A stretch of DNA of 64,000 bases from Lysobacter concretionis Ko07 = DSM 16239 (GCF_000768345.1 NZ_AVPS01000007.1:124001-188000); one strand, 5' to 3'; shown: positions 1 through 9,245, numbered from the stretch's first letter. Program-made: numbers and translations. Notes: a model not told the origin generated them from the letters alone.

Positions 1-19
1 GACGGTACTCCTGACAAAG

Positions 20-74
20 AATCGTGGGTCACGAATCGTGGGTTGCAGATCGTGGGTTGCGAATCGTGGATCGC
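20..74. repeat. short degenerate tandem repeat, about 14-bp unit, four units
   Basis: Four back-to-back units built on the core ATCGTGG begin near 20, 34, 49 and 62, with unit length drifting between 13 and 15 bp. The array sits downstream of the glucokinase stop codon at the window edge and has no open frame of its own. It could be a remnant of a dispersed intergenic repeat that continues leftward outside the window. Confidence 0.55.
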
Positions 75-167
75 TCCGGACCACCCGGGAGGCTTCCGGG
101 GCGGGCCCGGACGAGTGTGGCACCGCGTGCCGCGCAGCCGCCTGACCTGGATCAGGACCGGCTTTGA

Positions 168-1178
168 TCAGATGCCGACCGACTCCGATCCGCCGTCGGC
201 CGCACGCAAGGCGACCGCCGCACCCAGCAGGCCCGGCGCGGGATGGGTCACGACCTGGATTGGCAGCGTCGCCAGACGGTCGGCCAGACGGCCCTTGGCC
301 AGAAACCGCTCACGGAATGCGCTGTCGCGCAGGAATGGAATGAAACGCGGCACGATCCCGCCCGCAATCACCACGCTGCGTGCGCCATGGATCAGCGCGA
401 TATCACCCGCCACGCTGCCCAGCACCGCGCAGAACCGCTGCAGGGCGCAACGCGCGTCCGGCTCCTGCCGCCCCAGCGCGGCCTCGACGATCGCCGCCGG
501 CTCGCGCAGGACCACCGACATGCCTGCCGGAGTGCCGACCGCGCCACGCACCACCGCATCGATCCGCGCCAGGCCGGCGCCCGACAGCACGCGCTCATTG
601 GACACCCGCCCGAACTGCGCCTCCAGCCATGCCGCGAGGTCACGTTCCTGCACACCGACCGGCGCGAACGCCGCGTGGCCGCCCTCGGTGTCGACCACCT
701 GCCAGCCGCGAACCCGGCTGCCCACCAGCTGCGCGACGCCCAGTCCGGTGCCGGGGCCGAGCACACTGACCGGCCCCGGCAACTCGGCATCGTCGCGGCC
801 GTGCAGGCTGACCCGGTCCGTCGCCCGCAGCGCCGGCACCGCCCACGCCACCGCGGCGAAATCGTTGAGCAGGCGCAATTCCTCCAGGTCGAGCACCCGC
901 TGCAGTTCCGCACGACTGAACGACCAGGCGTGGTTGGTCAGCCGGATCGGATCGCCCGTCATCGGAGCGGCCACCGCGAACATCGCGCGCAGCGGCCGCA
1001 GGCCGACGTCTGCCAGATACGCCCGGGCGCTGTCCTGCAGGCTCGCAAACCCGGCGTTGGGCAAGCTGCGTTGATGCAACAGCCGGGGCTCCGGGTCGGC
1101 CGGATCGGTCAGGGCGAAGCGCGAACGGGTGCCGCCGATATCGGCGACCAGGGCCAGTTGTGTCGTCGCTGTACCCAT
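168..1178 (-). CDS. glk: glucokinase
   Basis: This is a 336-residue bacterial Glk-family glucokinase, which phosphorylates cytosolic glucose to glucose-6-phosphate using ATP. The N-terminal phosphate-binding loop DIGGTRSRFA is at residues 13-22. The sugar-binding segment TNHAWSF is near 81-87, the catalytic Asp lies in LNDFAA (about 104-109), and the glycine-rich GPGTGLG loop is near 141-147. The length is normal for the family (about 320-340). It reads away from ax21, leaving a 358-bp divergent intergenic region. Nothing looks truncated or unusual. Hexokinase specificity beyond glucose cannot be read from sequence. Confidence 0.93.
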   Translation of the reverse strand: MGTATTQLALVADIGGTRSRFALTDPADPEPRLLHQRSLPNAGFASLQDSARAYLADVGLRPLRAMFAVAAPMTGDPIRLTNHAWSFSRAELQRVLDLEELRLLNDFAAVAWAVPALRATDRVSLHGRDDAELPGPVSVLGPGTGLGVAQLVGSRVRGWQVVDTEGGHAAFAPVGVQERDLAAWLEAQFGRVSNERVLSGAGLARIDAVVRGAVGTPAGMSVVLREPAAIVEAALGRQEPDARCALQRFCAVLGSVAGDIALIHGARSVVIAGGIVPRFIPFLRDSAFRERFLAKGRLADRLATLPIQVVTHPAPGLLGAAVALRAADGGSESVGI

Positions 1179-1536
1179 TGACCTGTCGTCTCCTGCGGGT
1201 TCCGGGTCCGGTTGTTGAACGGCCCGCCGATGTCGGTGGCCCCCCTCGATGGCTCCGCGTCCGGCCCGCGACCCATCAGCGGATCAGCAAGCATTGTCGC
1301 GAACGCGGCCGGGCCGCCGCGCCGGCCGTCCGATGCTCACCGGACACGGTGGACGGGCTCGCGCCGGAAGGTGTCCTCGATCCTGAATGGCGCCTGTCAT
1401 TCCTGTACCGCCCCGTTCACAATTCAGCGGGGATTTTGTCGGGCCCGGGATACTGCCGGGGCTCGCTCGCGATGCTGCCTTGGTTTGAGGCGGCCGCGGC
1501 GGACGGCACCACCCCTTTTCAAGAGGCCAAGATCCC
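1179..1536. other. divergent intergenic region between glk and ax21
   Basis: These 358 bp separate two divergent genes and must hold both promoters. I could not pick a confident -35/-10 pair for either direction. The ax21 start is preceded by a weak AAGAG ribosome site. No small gene or repeat was recognised here. Confidence 0.4.
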
Positions 1537-2115
1537 ATGAAGAAGTCACTGCTTGCCCTGACCCTGATTGCTGCCCTCCCGTTTGCCGCCTCCGCGGCCG
1601 ATGGCATCTCCTACAACTATGTCGAAGGCGGCTACGTTGCCACCAACACCGACCGCCTCGACGCCGACGGCTGGGGCATCGCCGGCTCCGGCGCGATCGC
1701 GCCGAATTTCCACGTGTTCGGCGCCTACACCGGCCAGACGACCGACAGCATCCGCGTCGGCGCGACCCGGTTCCCCGGCGTCGACATCGACCAGATGCGT
1801 CTGGGTGTCGGCTACAACCACGAAATCTCGCCGAATGCCGACCTGCTGACCCGCGTCGCCTACGAGCGCTTCGAGGACGAGTTCGACAACAGCCTCAACG
1901 GCTACAGCGTCGAAGTCGGCGTGCGTGGCGCGATGACCAGCAACTTCGAAGGCTACGCGATGGCCGGTTACGAAGACGGCAGCGACTACAAGGGCGAGTT
2001 CTACGGCCGCCTCGGCGCGCAGGTCAAGTTCAACCCGACGTGGGGCCTGAGCGGCGACGTGAAGTTCGTCGACGGCGACACCCAGTGGTTCATCGGCCCG
2101 CGCATCACGTTCTGA
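1537..2115 (+). CDS. ax21: Ax21-family outer membrane beta-barrel protein
   Basis: The 192-residue product starts with a classical Sec signal peptide (about residues 1-20, ending FAASA). A short barrel of alternating strands follows, and the protein ends in an aromatic residue (RITF), as expected for a BAM-inserted outer membrane protein. The opening of the mature part (DGISYNYVEGGYVATNTD) and the overall pattern match the Ax21 proteins of Xanthomonas and Stenotrophomonas. These were once proposed as secreted quorum-type factors and are now regarded mainly as outer-membrane/vesicle proteins. It is monocistronic: its own terminator follows 64 bp after the stop, and the next gene is convergent. 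The exact role is unresolved in the family. Confidence 0.85.
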   Translation: MKKSLLALTLIAALPFAASAADGISYNYVEGGYVATNTDRLDADGWGIAGSGAIAPNFHVFGAYTGQTTDSIRVGATRFPGVDIDQMRLGVGYNHEISPNADLLTRVAYERFEDEFDNSLNGYSVEVGVRGAMTSNFEGYAMAGYEDGSDYKGEFYGRLGAQVKFNPTWGLSGDVKFVDGDTQWFIGPRITF

Positions 2116-2178
2116 GCGTCACCCTGCAGCAAATCGCGATCTCCCTCCCCCGATCTCTCTCCAGTGATCGTCGCGATC

Positions 2179-2206
2179 AAAAAAGCCCGGCTTGCCGGGC
2201 TTTTTT
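2179..2206 (+). terminator. rho-independent terminator after ax21
   Basis: A run of A, the stem GCCCGG, the loop CTTG, the stem CCGGGC and a run of six T form a classical intrinsic terminator. The flanking A and T runs make it nearly symmetrical, so it may also stop transcripts coming from the convergent gpsA side. Confidence 0.9.
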
Positions 2207-2379
2207 CTGGTTCTTCTCCCATCCAAGGGGAAGGCGCGACATCGGCGGGGTGGCCGGGTGCCGGGAGCGAATGCCCTTGTGTGCGAAGGCCTGCAGGTCG
2301 CGCTCCGGCCCGTCTTCCCGACTTCCCCGGATTCGGGAGAAGAACCTTTTTTCTTGACCGTATCCGCCGCGGGAATCAA

Positions 2380-3432
2380 TCAGCCGAACAATGCGCCGGG
2401 ATACTCGGCCTTGCGCTCGCGCGCCATCAACTGGCGCAGGCCTTCGCCGGGCGTCATCTCGCCATGCAGCACCGCGTACACGGCTTCGGCGATCGGCAGT
2501 TCGACTCCATGCCGGCGCGCCAGCCGCATGACCTCGTCGGCGGTCTGGACCGATTCGACCACCTGGCCGATCTCGCGCACCGCGTCCTCGATCGACTGGC
2601 CGCGACCCAGCGCCAGGCCGAGGCGGCGGTTGCGCGACAGGTCGCCGGTGCTGGTCAACACCAGGTCGCCCAGGCCGGCCAGCCCCATCAGGGTTTCCGG
2701 CCGGCCGCCGAGCGCGCGGTTCAAGCGCAGCATCTCGTTCAGGCCACGGGTGATCAGGCCGGCGCGGGCATTGAGCCCCAATTGCATGCCATCGGCGACG
2801 CCGGTCGCCACCGCCAGCACGTTCTTCATCGCCCCGCCCAATTCGGCACCGAGCATGTCGTCGCCGGTGTAAGCCCGGAACGCCGGCCCGTGCAGGACTT
2901 CGGCCACGCATTGCGCGAACGCCGGGGTATCGGAATGCACGGTCAGCGCGGTCGGCAGGCCGATCGCGACCTCCTTGGCGAACGACGGTCCGGTGACCAC
3001 CGCCAACGGCACGTCCGCGCCCAGCACCTCGGCGGCGACTTCATGCAGGAAACGCCCGCTGCCGGGCTCAAAGCCCTTGCTGGCCCACGCCACGCCGGCC
3101 TTCGCGGGACGGTGGGGCGCCAGTGCGCGCAGGGTGTCGGCAAAAGCGTGCGAGGGCACCACCACCAGCACCAGGTCGGCATCGTGCAGCGCGGCCGCCA
3201 GGTCGGTGGTCGCGCGCAGGGTATCGGGCAGGACGATGCCGGGCAGGTAACGGGTGTTCTGCCGGCCCTGGTCGATCATTGCCACGGCGGCCGCATCGCG
3301 GCCCCACAGCACGGTGTGGTGGCCATGACGGGCGATCAACGCCGCCAGCGCGGTGCCCCAGGAACCCGCCCCGAGCACCGCCACCCGCAACGCGGCCTGG
3401 TTCGAAGCCGACGTGTCCAGTTCGGTTGGCAT
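2380..3432 (-). CDS. gpsA: glycerol-3-phosphate dehydrogenase [NAD(P)+]
   Basis: The 350-residue cytosolic GpsA reduces dihydroxyacetone phosphate to sn-glycerol-3-phosphate, the backbone for phospholipids. The dinucleotide-binding loop GAGSWGTAL is at residues 21-29. The catalytic lysine lies in the GGAMKNVLA segment, followed by a substrate-binding loop containing [12 protein letters not shown]. The start is placed at the ATG at 3432, because the upstream extension of the frame runs into secB and has no homologous character. secB lies immediately upstream (12 bp gap) in the same orientation, the conserved secB-gpsA pairing seen in many gammaproteobacteria, so the two are probably co-transcribed. 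Confidence 0.95.
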   Translation of the reverse strand: MPTELDTSASNQAALRVAVLGAGSWGTALAALIARHGHHTVLWGRDAAAVAMIDQGRQNTRYLPGIVLPDTLRATTDLAAALHDADLVLVVVPSHAFADTLRALAPHRPAKAGVAWASKGFEPGSGRFLHEVAAEVLGADVPLAVVTGPSFAKEVAIGLPTALTVHSDTPAFAQCVAEVLHGPAFRAYTGDDMLGAELGGAMKNVLAVATGVADGMQLGLNARAGLITRGLNEMLRLNRALGGRPETLMGLAGLGDLVLTSTGDLSRNRRLGLALGRGQSIEDAVREIGQVVESVQTADEVMRLARRHGVELPIAEAVYAVLHGEMTPGEGLRQLMARERKAEYPGALFG

Positions 3433-3443
3433 GCCGGAGCGGA

Positions 3444-3971
3444 TCAGGCGTTGCCGGCGGTCTCGACACCGTCGAGGCCGTCGACCAGACCTTCGCCCTG
3501 CTGCGCCGCGCGCTGGCGCAGGCCTTCCGCGTACAAGGCCTCGAAGTTGATCGGCTGCAGGAAGAACGGCGGGAAGCCGCCGGCCTGGACCAGGCTGCTG
3601 ATCAGCGCGCGCGCGTAGGGGTACAGCACGTTCGGGCAATGGGTACCGAGCATGCCGTCCAGTTGCGCCGGCTCGAAACCGCTCATGCCGAACACGCCGG
3701 CCTGCTTCACTTCCACCAGGTACAGCGACTTCTCCTCGGCGGTGCAGGTCAGGGTGATGCCCAGCACGACTTCATAGGTGTCGTCGTTGATGCGCTGGAC
3801 GCTCTGGTTGAGGTTCATCTGCAGCTGCGGCTGGGCCTGCTCGTTGAACACGGCCGGAGCGCCAGGGACCTCGAACGAGACGTCCTTGGCGTAGATCTTC
3901 TCGACCGTGAACGATGCGCCAGTGGCGGCTTCGGCCGGCGCGGCGGCACCGTTGAGGGTTTCTTCGGACAT
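3444..3971 (-). CDS. secB: protein-export chaperone SecB
   Basis: The 175-residue acidic SecB forms the cytosolic tetramer that keeps precursor proteins unfolded and delivers them to SecA. The family core is clear: [15 protein letters not shown] near residues 25-39, the [10 protein letters not shown] strand, and the signature [17 protein letters not shown] followed by [17 protein letters not shown]. The tail after residue 155 is longer and alanine/glycine-rich, as in xanthomonads. It lies directly upstream of gpsA and downstream of a membrane rhodanese gene, the order found around E. coli secB (yibN-grxC-secB-gpsA) without grxC. Confidence 0.95.
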   Translation of the reverse strand: MSEETLNGAAAPAEAATGASFTVEKIYAKDVSFEVPGAPAVFNEQAQPQLQMNLNQSVQRINDDTYEVVLGITLTCTAEEKSLYLVEVKQAGVFGMSGFEPAQLDGMLGTHCPNVLYPYARALISSLVQAGGFPPFFLQPINFEALYAEGLRQRAAQQGEGLVDGLDGVETAGNA

Positions 3972-4109
3972 CGGATGACTCCAGCATTAAAGGCGGAAAA
4001 AATCGATTATGGCACGCAGCATTGGCGCGCCCGGACTAAAGCATTGGGGCATGTGGCCGCACCCCAAGGGCGCGACGACACGGTCTGCGCGGGAAAGTTC
4101 TCCGCAAGA

Positions 4110-4550
4110 TCAGCCGCGACGGCCCTTGATCAGCGGCAGGTCGGCGTGCTGCCAGGCCTGGACGCCACCATCGAGCCAGTAGACCTTCTCGAAGCCGGCC
4201 TTCTTCAGGCGTTTGGCCGCGCCCGCCGAGGCCTGTCCGGTGCGGCAGGTGACCACCACCGGCAGCGCCTTGACGGCCGCCAGCAGCTTGCTTTCCGGGT
4301 CGAACTGGCTCGGCTGCACCGACTTGCTGCCGGCGATGTGGCCCTTTTCGAAGTCGTTGCTGGCCGACAGGTCGATCACCAGCGCGTTGTCGCGGTTGAT
4401 CAGCGCGGTCAGCTCGGCCGGCCGCAGCGCGGTGTAGCCGCGGAACAGCCGCGCCACCTCGGTGTAGACCAGCGCAAGGGTGAGGCCGACCAGCGCAATC
4501 GACAGGAGGGGATTGCGCTCGGCGAAGGCCAGCAGGAGTTCGAAGGTCAC
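4110..4550 (-). CDS. membrane-anchored rhodanese-like protein (YibN type)
   Basis: The 146-residue protein has one N-terminal transmembrane helix (about 15-33) followed by a cytosolic rhodanese domain. Its active-site loop CRTGQASAGAAKR carries the persulfide-forming cysteine, and DLSASNDFEKGHI and YWLDGGVQAW are typical rhodanese segments. I start it at the GTG at 4550 (VTFELLLAF...) because residues further upstream are low-complexity arginine-rich sequence. The Shine-Dalgarno site is weak, so the start is not firm. It resembles E. coli YibN, which also sits next to secB. The sulfur acceptor is unknown. Confidence 0.8.
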   Translation of the reverse strand: MTFELLLAFAERNPLLSIALVGLTLALVYTEVARLFRGYTALRPAELTALINRDNALVIDLSASNDFEKGHIAGSKSVQPSQFDPESKLLAAVKALPVVVTCRTGQASAGAAKRLKKAGFEKVYWLDGGVQAWQHADLPLIKGRRG

Positions 4551-4617
4551 GGGATCACGGGCAGGGCAACGGGGGCGGGGATTGTCGCCCAGTGCCGGGA
4601 CGGGTGCAAAAACGCGG

Positions 4618-5040
4618 TCATTCGCCGCCCCACAGGTCCGGCAGGTCGCTGACCAGCCACCAGCCCTTCGCCTCATCGCTCCAGCGCCACCGCTCGCGGT
4701 AGGGCACGATGCGCTCGGCCATCGTGTGCCGGTTGATCACGCCGATCTCGATGTTGCGCATCGCGGTGCCGCCCTTGAGGTTGCTGGTCGCGCCGACCTC
4801 GCGGTAGGACGATATCTGGACCTGCTCGTAGCGCTTCATCTGCAGGTCGGTCAGCGGGTTTTTCGCGCGGACTTCGGGGTCGACGAGGTTGCGCGCGCCG
4901 CCGAAATCCCCCCACCGGATCGCCCCCGACCAGGCGTACTGGGCGGTATCCAAGGCGCTCGCCGCCGGGCCGGCGCTGGCACAGCCGGCAAGCACGAGCA
5001 CGCCCAGCAACGCGCACGCCAGCCATCGGAATGCACGCAT
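4618..5040 (-). CDS. small predicted lipoprotein of unknown function
   Basis: This 140-residue protein begins with a lipoprotein signal peptide ending VLVLAGCASA, so lipid attachment at the cysteine near residue 20 is expected. The mature region is about 120 residues with a DTAQYAWSGAIRWGDF segment and a C-terminal GWWLVSDLPDLW. The fold looks like a short NTF2/Tim44-like or DUF4440-type domain, but I cannot name it with confidence. The frame is open further upstream to 5253, but the signal peptide fixes the start at 5040. The rhodanese gene lies 67 bp downstream on the same strand. Confidence 0.65.
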   Translation of the reverse strand: MRAFRWLACALLGVLVLAGCASAGPAASALDTAQYAWSGAIRWGDFGGARNLVDPEVRAKNPLTDLQMKRYEQVQISSYREVGATSNLKGGTAMRNIEIGVINRHTMAERIVPYRERWRWSDEAKGWWLVSDLPDLWGGE

Positions 5041-5161
5041 CCGGGCCGGGAATGCATCGGGCTGGCAGGGGCGGGAGGAGAACGTGGCTGATGACTGCAC
5101 GGGGCAAGCACTCCGGAGCGTTGGCGAAGCGGGCATCGTAACGGTCGCCGCGTACGGCCGC

Positions 5162-5632
5162 TCAGCGCACGATGGCGACATAGCGGGCGGTGAAGTCGGT
5201 CGCGATACGGCCATCGGCCAGCGGCACCCGCGCCACCAGCGTGGTCCGCGCACGGCCGCGCTGACGCAGGGTCGCGATGAAGCCGTCCCAGACCGCCTCC
5301 GGGGCGGCGTCCGGCGAGTCCAGCTCGGCGGTCACGTGCAAGTCGTCAAACACCGGCAGCAGGTAGCGGATCCGGCTGTCGGCGACATAGATCTCGGCAT
5401 CGACGCCGGCTGCCTCGACCTTCAGCGAGACCAGCCCCCAGGACGCCAGTGTCATCAGCGAGGCCAGGCTGCCGCCGAACGCGCTCCCCTTGTCGTTCAC
5501 ATTACGTTCCAGCGGTGCGCTCAACTGCAGGCGCTGGCCGTCGTAGCCGCGGATCTGCGGTTCCATCGCCACCACCGGCGGCATCGATTGGAAATGGTGT
5601 TCGAGGCGTTGCAGGGCATCGCTATAGGGCAT
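5162..5632 (-). CDS. YiiD C-terminal-type hotdog thioesterase
   Basis: The 156-residue cytosolic protein matches the putative thioesterase (YiiD_C) family. ERNVNDKGSAFGGSLASLMTLASW is the hotdog helix that carries the catalytic pocket (around residues 43-66), and long antiparallel strands follow to the C-terminus. The natural acyl substrate is unknown in this family. The start at 5632 (MPYSDALQRLEHHF) is chosen because homologous character begins there. The frame is open far upstream, but only as the opposite-strand shadow of hemD. It diverges from hemD with 88 bp between starts. Confidence 0.8.
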   Translation of the reverse strand: MPYSDALQRLEHHFQSMPPVVAMEPQIRGYDGQRLQLSAPLERNVNDKGSAFGGSLASLMTLASWGLVSLKVEAAGVDAEIYVADSRIRYLLPVFDDLHVTAELDSPDAAPEAVWDGFIATLRQRGRARTTLVARVPLADGRIATDFTARYVAIVR

Positions 5633-5720
5633 GGGAGCTCTGTTCGGCCGGGCTTGCCGGCAAGTCGGAATGGGCGACGGGACGCATGCAGTGCGTTGCG
5701 GTGCATGCCAAGCTGTTGCG

Positions 5721-6488
5721 ATGTCATCGTCATCGCGCTCGTCGCCCGCCGCATGGTACGTGATCTCGCTGCGCCCGCGCGGCGGCAACGAAGGTCTGCG
5801 CCGCGCCGCCGCGCGCCACGGCGGCGGCCTGCTCGCGTTGTCGCCGTGGAAGCTGCAGACCCTCGATGACGCCGACAGCCGCGCAGGGTTGCGGGCGGCA
5901 CTGGCGGCGAGCCGGGTGATGTTCACCAGCCCGGCCGCCGCACATGCCGCCGCGGCACTGCAGCCGATGCGGCCGCTGCCGGGCCAGGCATGGTTCGCGG
6001 TGGGTGCCGGCACCGCACTGGCGTTGCGGCGGGCCGGCGTGGACGGGGTGATATCGCCCGAGCGCATGGACAGCGAAGGCCTGCTCGCGCTGCCGGAACT
6101 GCAGCGGCTCCACGACACCACGTTGGGCCTGGTCACCGCACCCGGCGGCCGCGGCACCCTCACGCCCGCTTTGCAGGCGCGTGGCGCGCGGGTGATCCGG
6201 GCCGATGTGTACCGGCGCGTGCCGGTGACGCCCTCGCCGCGCGCACTGGCGGCGGTTCGCGGGCTGGCGGCGCCCGCGGTGCTGGCGGTGTCCAGCGGGG
6301 AGGCGTTGCAGTTGAGCGTGGACTCGCTGCCGGCGGACGTCTTGGCCCGGCTGCGCGCGCTGCCGGTGGCGGCCGCCAGCGAGCGCCTGGTCGAGCTCGC
6401 CCGTGCGCTGGGGTTTCCGCACTGCCACCGCGCGCCCAGCGCACGCCCCGCCGACCTCATCGAGGCCGCCGTGACGGCACTGGCCTGA
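5721..6488 (+). CDS. hemD: uroporphyrinogen-III synthase
   Basis: The 255-residue HemD cyclises hydroxymethylbilane to uroporphyrinogen III, the branch precursor of heme and siroheme. The alternating Rossmann-like halves are visible: WYVISLRPRGGNEGLRRAAARHGG at the start, TSPAAAHAAAA, WFAVGAGTALALRRAG, and GRGTLTPALQARGARV with VYRRVPV in the second half. The sequence is diverged, as is usual for this enzyme. It leads a hemD-hemX-hemY set, but hemC is not adjacent. The start is the ATG at 5721; upstream sequence overlaps the divergent thioesterase gene. Confidence 0.88.
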   Translation: MSSSSRSSPAAWYVISLRPRGGNEGLRRAAARHGGGLLALSPWKLQTLDDADSRAGLRAALAASRVMFTSPAAAHAAAALQPMRPLPGQAWFAVGAGTALALRRAGVDGVISPERMDSEGLLALPELQRLHDTTLGLVTAPGGRGTLTPALQARGARVIRADVYRRVPVTPSPRALAAVRGLAAPAVLAVSSGEALQLSVDSLPADVLARLRALPVAAASERLVELARALGFPHCHRAPSARPADLIEAAVTALA

Positions 6489-6515
6489 ACTCGGACCGGC
6501 CACCCATCCGGTAGC

Positions 6516-7544
6516 ATGGACACCTCCCCCGTGCCTGCGCCCGCCGTGTCCACAAGCCTTCCCGATTCGCCTCCTCCTCGCCGCCGCCGGGCCCGGCTGT
6601 GGCGACGCCTGCTGTGGCTGATTCCACTGTTGCTGCTCACGGCCGCGGGATGGCGGGGCTGGCTGTGGTGGCAAGGCCATGAAGCCGCCGACCGCGCGAC
6701 CAGCAGCGATATCGGACTGCGCCTGGACGGCTTGAACGAACGCGTCGGCGCCCTGCGTGGCGACCAGCGCGCGCAGGCGCAGCGGCTGCAGCAGGCGATC
6801 GCCACCAACCGGGTCCTGCGGGACGAACTGCTCGGCCTGGGCGAGCGCTCGGCGCTGATCGAAGACAGCTTCGCCAAGTACACCGACCCTTCGCGTCATG
6901 GCGCGCAGGCCCTGCGTCTGGACGAGGCGGAGCTGCTGCTGAGCCTGGGCCAGCAACGCCTGCTGATCGCCGGCGACCTGGACGGAGCCCGCCGCGGGTA
7001 CGCGCTGGCGGCCGGCGTGCTGGCAGGCGTCGACGATCCGGCCTACCTCAGCCTGCGCCAGACCCTGGGCCAGGAACGCGCGGCCCTGGACGCCCTCGGT
7101 GGTGAGCCCCGCGCGCTCGCGCTGGCCCGGCTGGATGCCTGGGCGCAGTCCGTTGGTTCGGTGCCGGAGCCCGCCACCGTCGACACCCGCAGCCGGCCGT
7201 GGTGGCAGCGCGCGTTCGCCGGCATCGTGGAAGTGCGCCATCACGACAATGCCGTTGCCCTCGATCCGGTCAGCCGCGCCGATGCGCAGACCGGGCTGCA
7301 ACTGGAAATCAGCCTCGCGCGCGCCGCCGCCGAGCGCCGCGACGACGCGGGCTTCCGCATCGCGCTGCGTCGCGTCGACGTCTGGCTGGCGCAACTGGTG
7401 ACCCAACCCGCCACGTTGCAGGCCGACCGTACCCGGTTGCACGAGATCGCCGCCATGCCGCTTTCACTCTCGCTTCCGACCCTGGGTACGACACTGGCCC
7501 AACTGCGTCAATTGCGCGCTACGCGCAGGGAATCCGCCGAATGA
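6516..7544 (+). CDS. hemX: HemX-like membrane protein
   Basis: The 342-residue protein has a proline/arginine-rich cytosolic N-terminus, one transmembrane helix (about 31-50) and a long helical periplasmic region containing coiled-coil-like stretches (LDGLNERVGALRGDQRAQAQRL). This is the HemX family, often annotated as a uroporphyrinogen-III C-methyltransferase although it lacks the SUMT catalytic domain. It probably acts as a scaffold or regulator of tetrapyrrole synthesis. Its TGA overlaps the hemY ATG in an ATGA junction, indicating translational coupling. Confidence 0.88.
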   Translation: MDTSPVPAPAVSTSLPDSPPPRRRRARLWRRLLWLIPLLLLTAAGWRGWLWWQGHEAADRATSSDIGLRLDGLNERVGALRGDQRAQAQRLQQAIATNRVLRDELLGLGERSALIEDSFAKYTDPSRHGAQALRLDEAELLLSLGQQRLLIAGDLDGARRGYALAAGVLAGVDDPAYLSLRQTLGQERAALDALGGEPRALALARLDAWAQSVGSVPEPATVDTRSRPWWQRAFAGIVEVRHHDNAVALDPVSRADAQTGLQLEISLARAAAERRDDAGFRIALRRVDVWLAQLVTQPATLQADRTRLHEIAAMPLSLSLPTLGTTLAQLRQLRATRRESAE

Positions 7545-8806
7545 ACCTGTTCCGAAACCTGCTGTTCTGGATCGTGCTGATCCTGGTCGGCGCACTGGCT
7601 GCACAGTTGCTGGTGCAGGACCCCGGCACCCTGATGCTGGATTACCGCGGCACGCGCTACACCACCACGCTGGCCGCCGCGATATTGATCGGACTGGGCG
7701 CGTTGCTGGCGCTGTGGCTGGTCTGGAAGATGCTGAGCCTGCCGTTCAGCACCTTGCGGCGCCGCCGCAAGCGGGCTGGGCGGGCCAAGCTCATCGAGGG
7801 CCTGGGCGCACTGGAGCTGGGCCATTGGGGCCGCGCGGAGAAACTGCTGGACGAGGCGGCCCGCCACCCGGCCGCCCACGACGACGGCGTGGCCCACATC
7901 GCCCACGTGGGTGCCGCCCGCGCGGCGGCCGCACGCGGCGATGCGGCGCTGGCGAACCAGCAGCTGGATGCGCTCGCCGCCAGCCAGCCGGTGACCCGCG
8001 CGGTCATCGCGGCGGAATTGGCGCTCGACGACGACCGCCCGGCCGATGCGCTGTTGCTGCTGGAAGCCCCCAACGTGCAGCCGCTGCCGCCGCGCGGGCT
8101 GGCGTTGCGCGCCCGCGCCCTGGCCGCCACCGGCGAGGTCGGCGAGGCCTACGGCCTGCTGGGTGCGATGCGCCAGCAGAAAGCCATGCCGGCCGAACGA
8201 CTGGACCGGCTGGAATCGCAATGGGCGAGCGCGGCCTTGCGCCAGGCCGAGGACGCGAATGTCCTGGCCGACCGCTGGGACAGCTTGCCCAAGGCGTTCC
8301 GGAGCGATCCCACTGCCGTGACCGCGTACGCCGAGCGCGCCGCCGGACTGCGCTGGGAGGACGCGTCCGCGAAAAGCGTGGAGCAGGCGCTGGACGAACG
8401 CTGGAACGAATCGCTGGCCGAGCTCTACGGCCGCCTGCCGATCGGCCAGCTCGACCGCCGCCGGCAGCGTGCCGAGCAATGGCTGCAGGCGCATCCGGCC
8501 AGCCCCGGCCTGCTGCTGACCCTGGCCCGGCTGGGCCTCGCGCAGGGCCAGTGGCCGCAGGCGGAGGCCTACCTGCACCGCGCGCTGGCCCAGGGCGCCG
8601 GCGGCGGTGCCTGGGAGGAGCTGGGTCACGGCTTCGCCCAGGCCGGTGACGACGCGCGCAGCCTGCTGAGCTACGCCAACGCGCTGCGTGCCAGCCGCGG
8701 CGAGGCGATCGTCGACCTGCCGGGGCGCGACCTGCGCCAGCAGATCCACGATCACGCCGTGATCGAAGAGCGCGACGAACACGGCATGCCGCGCCTGCGC
8801 GAGTAG
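7541..8806 (+). CDS. hemY: HemY-like TPR membrane protein
   Basis: The 421-residue protein starts with two transmembrane helices (about 4-20 and 41-63) separated by the HemY signature LLVQDPGTLMLDYRG. A basic RRRRKRAGRAK stretch and a series of TPR-like helical pairs follow to the C-terminus (GLGALELGHWGRAEKLLDEAA, LLLLEAPNVQPLPPRGLALRARAL and similar). It is the proteobacterial HemY protein encoded with hemD and hemX, and is not the Gram-positive oxidase of the same name. The start is the ATG in the ATGA overlap with hemX. A 9-bp hairpin follows 16 bp after the stop. Confidence 0.9.
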   Translation: MNLFRNLLFWIVLILVGALAAQLLVQDPGTLMLDYRGTRYTTTLAAAILIGLGALLALWLVWKMLSLPFSTLRRRRKRAGRAKLIEGLGALELGHWGRAEKLLDEAARHPAAHDDGVAHIAHVGAARAAAARGDAALANQQLDALAASQPVTRAVIAAELALDDDRPADALLLLEAPNVQPLPPRGLALRARALAATGEVGEAYGLLGAMRQQKAMPAERLDRLESQWASAALRQAEDANVLADRWDSLPKAFRSDPTAVTAYAERAAGLRWEDASAKSVEQALDERWNESLAELYGRLPIGQLDRRRQRAEQWLQAHPASPGLLLTLARLGLAQGQWPQAEAYLHRALAQGAGGGAWEELGHGFAQAGDDARSLLSYANALRASRGEAIVDLPGRDLRQQIHDHAVIEERDEHGMPRLRE

Positions 8807-8822
8807 GGCTGGACGGCGGCAC

Positions 8823-8848
8823 CTCCAGCGTTGTTACCGACGCTGGAG
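8823..8848 (+). terminator. stem-loop after hemY, probable terminator
   Basis: A perfect 9-bp stem (CTCCAGCGT and ACGCTGGAG) encloses an 8-nt loop, starting 16 bp past the hemY stop. No T run follows, so it may be a rho-assisted terminator or an mRNA 3-prime stabiliser. Confidence 0.55.
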
Positions 8849-8870
8849 AGGGTGCGGGAATTCATGTGCA

Positions 8871-9200
8871 GGTCGCGACGCACATCGCTCCCACGGCCGA
8901 AGTAAGTCCAGTTGGACGAGCAGGGAAAGTCCGGTTGGACGCCGACCGACTGTCGGGATCGCTCACCGTCTCTCTTGCCGACCGCCGGCTTTGGTAGGAG
9001 CGACGTGAGTCGCGACCCCACCAGATCGGCAGACGCATCGGCGCCGGGTTGCGATGGACGTATCCGAAGCTCCCGTCGTGACGGTGACTCGGCAGGCGCG
9101 GTGTCTGGCATCGGGCGGCGATGTATCGGTCGCGACCTACGTCGCTCCTACGACGGGAGGAAGTCCCCGTGGGGCGACCGAAAGAAGTCCAGTCGGACGG
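8871..9200. repeat. cluster of REP-type palindromic repeats in a gene-free stretch (8807-9245)
   Basis: Two repeat families alternate here. Family A (core TAGGAGCGACGTRAGTCGCG) occurs inverted and degenerate at 8871-8893, forward at 8994-9017 and inverted at 9128-9151. Family B is a small palindrome, GTCCRGTYGGAC, preceded by AA. It occurs at 8904-8918, 8927-8941 and 9185-9200. The head-to-tail and inverted spacing is typical of REPIN-like arrays in xanthomonads. No coding frame with protein character fills the stretch, and no RAYT transposase is in this window. Confidence 0.75.
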
Positions 9201-9245
9201 CCGGGCGTCACGGCCGCACTGTCCCGGATCACGGGCTTGCCGCGG

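Noticed and set aside
20-74. Origin-type iterons at the left edge
   Set aside because: Only four irregular 13-15 bp units, no DnaA boxes or replication gene nearby.
2164-3618. Plus-strand 484-codon frame over gpsA
   Set aside because: Shadow of gpsA; the minus strand carries the NAD-binding and catalytic motifs.
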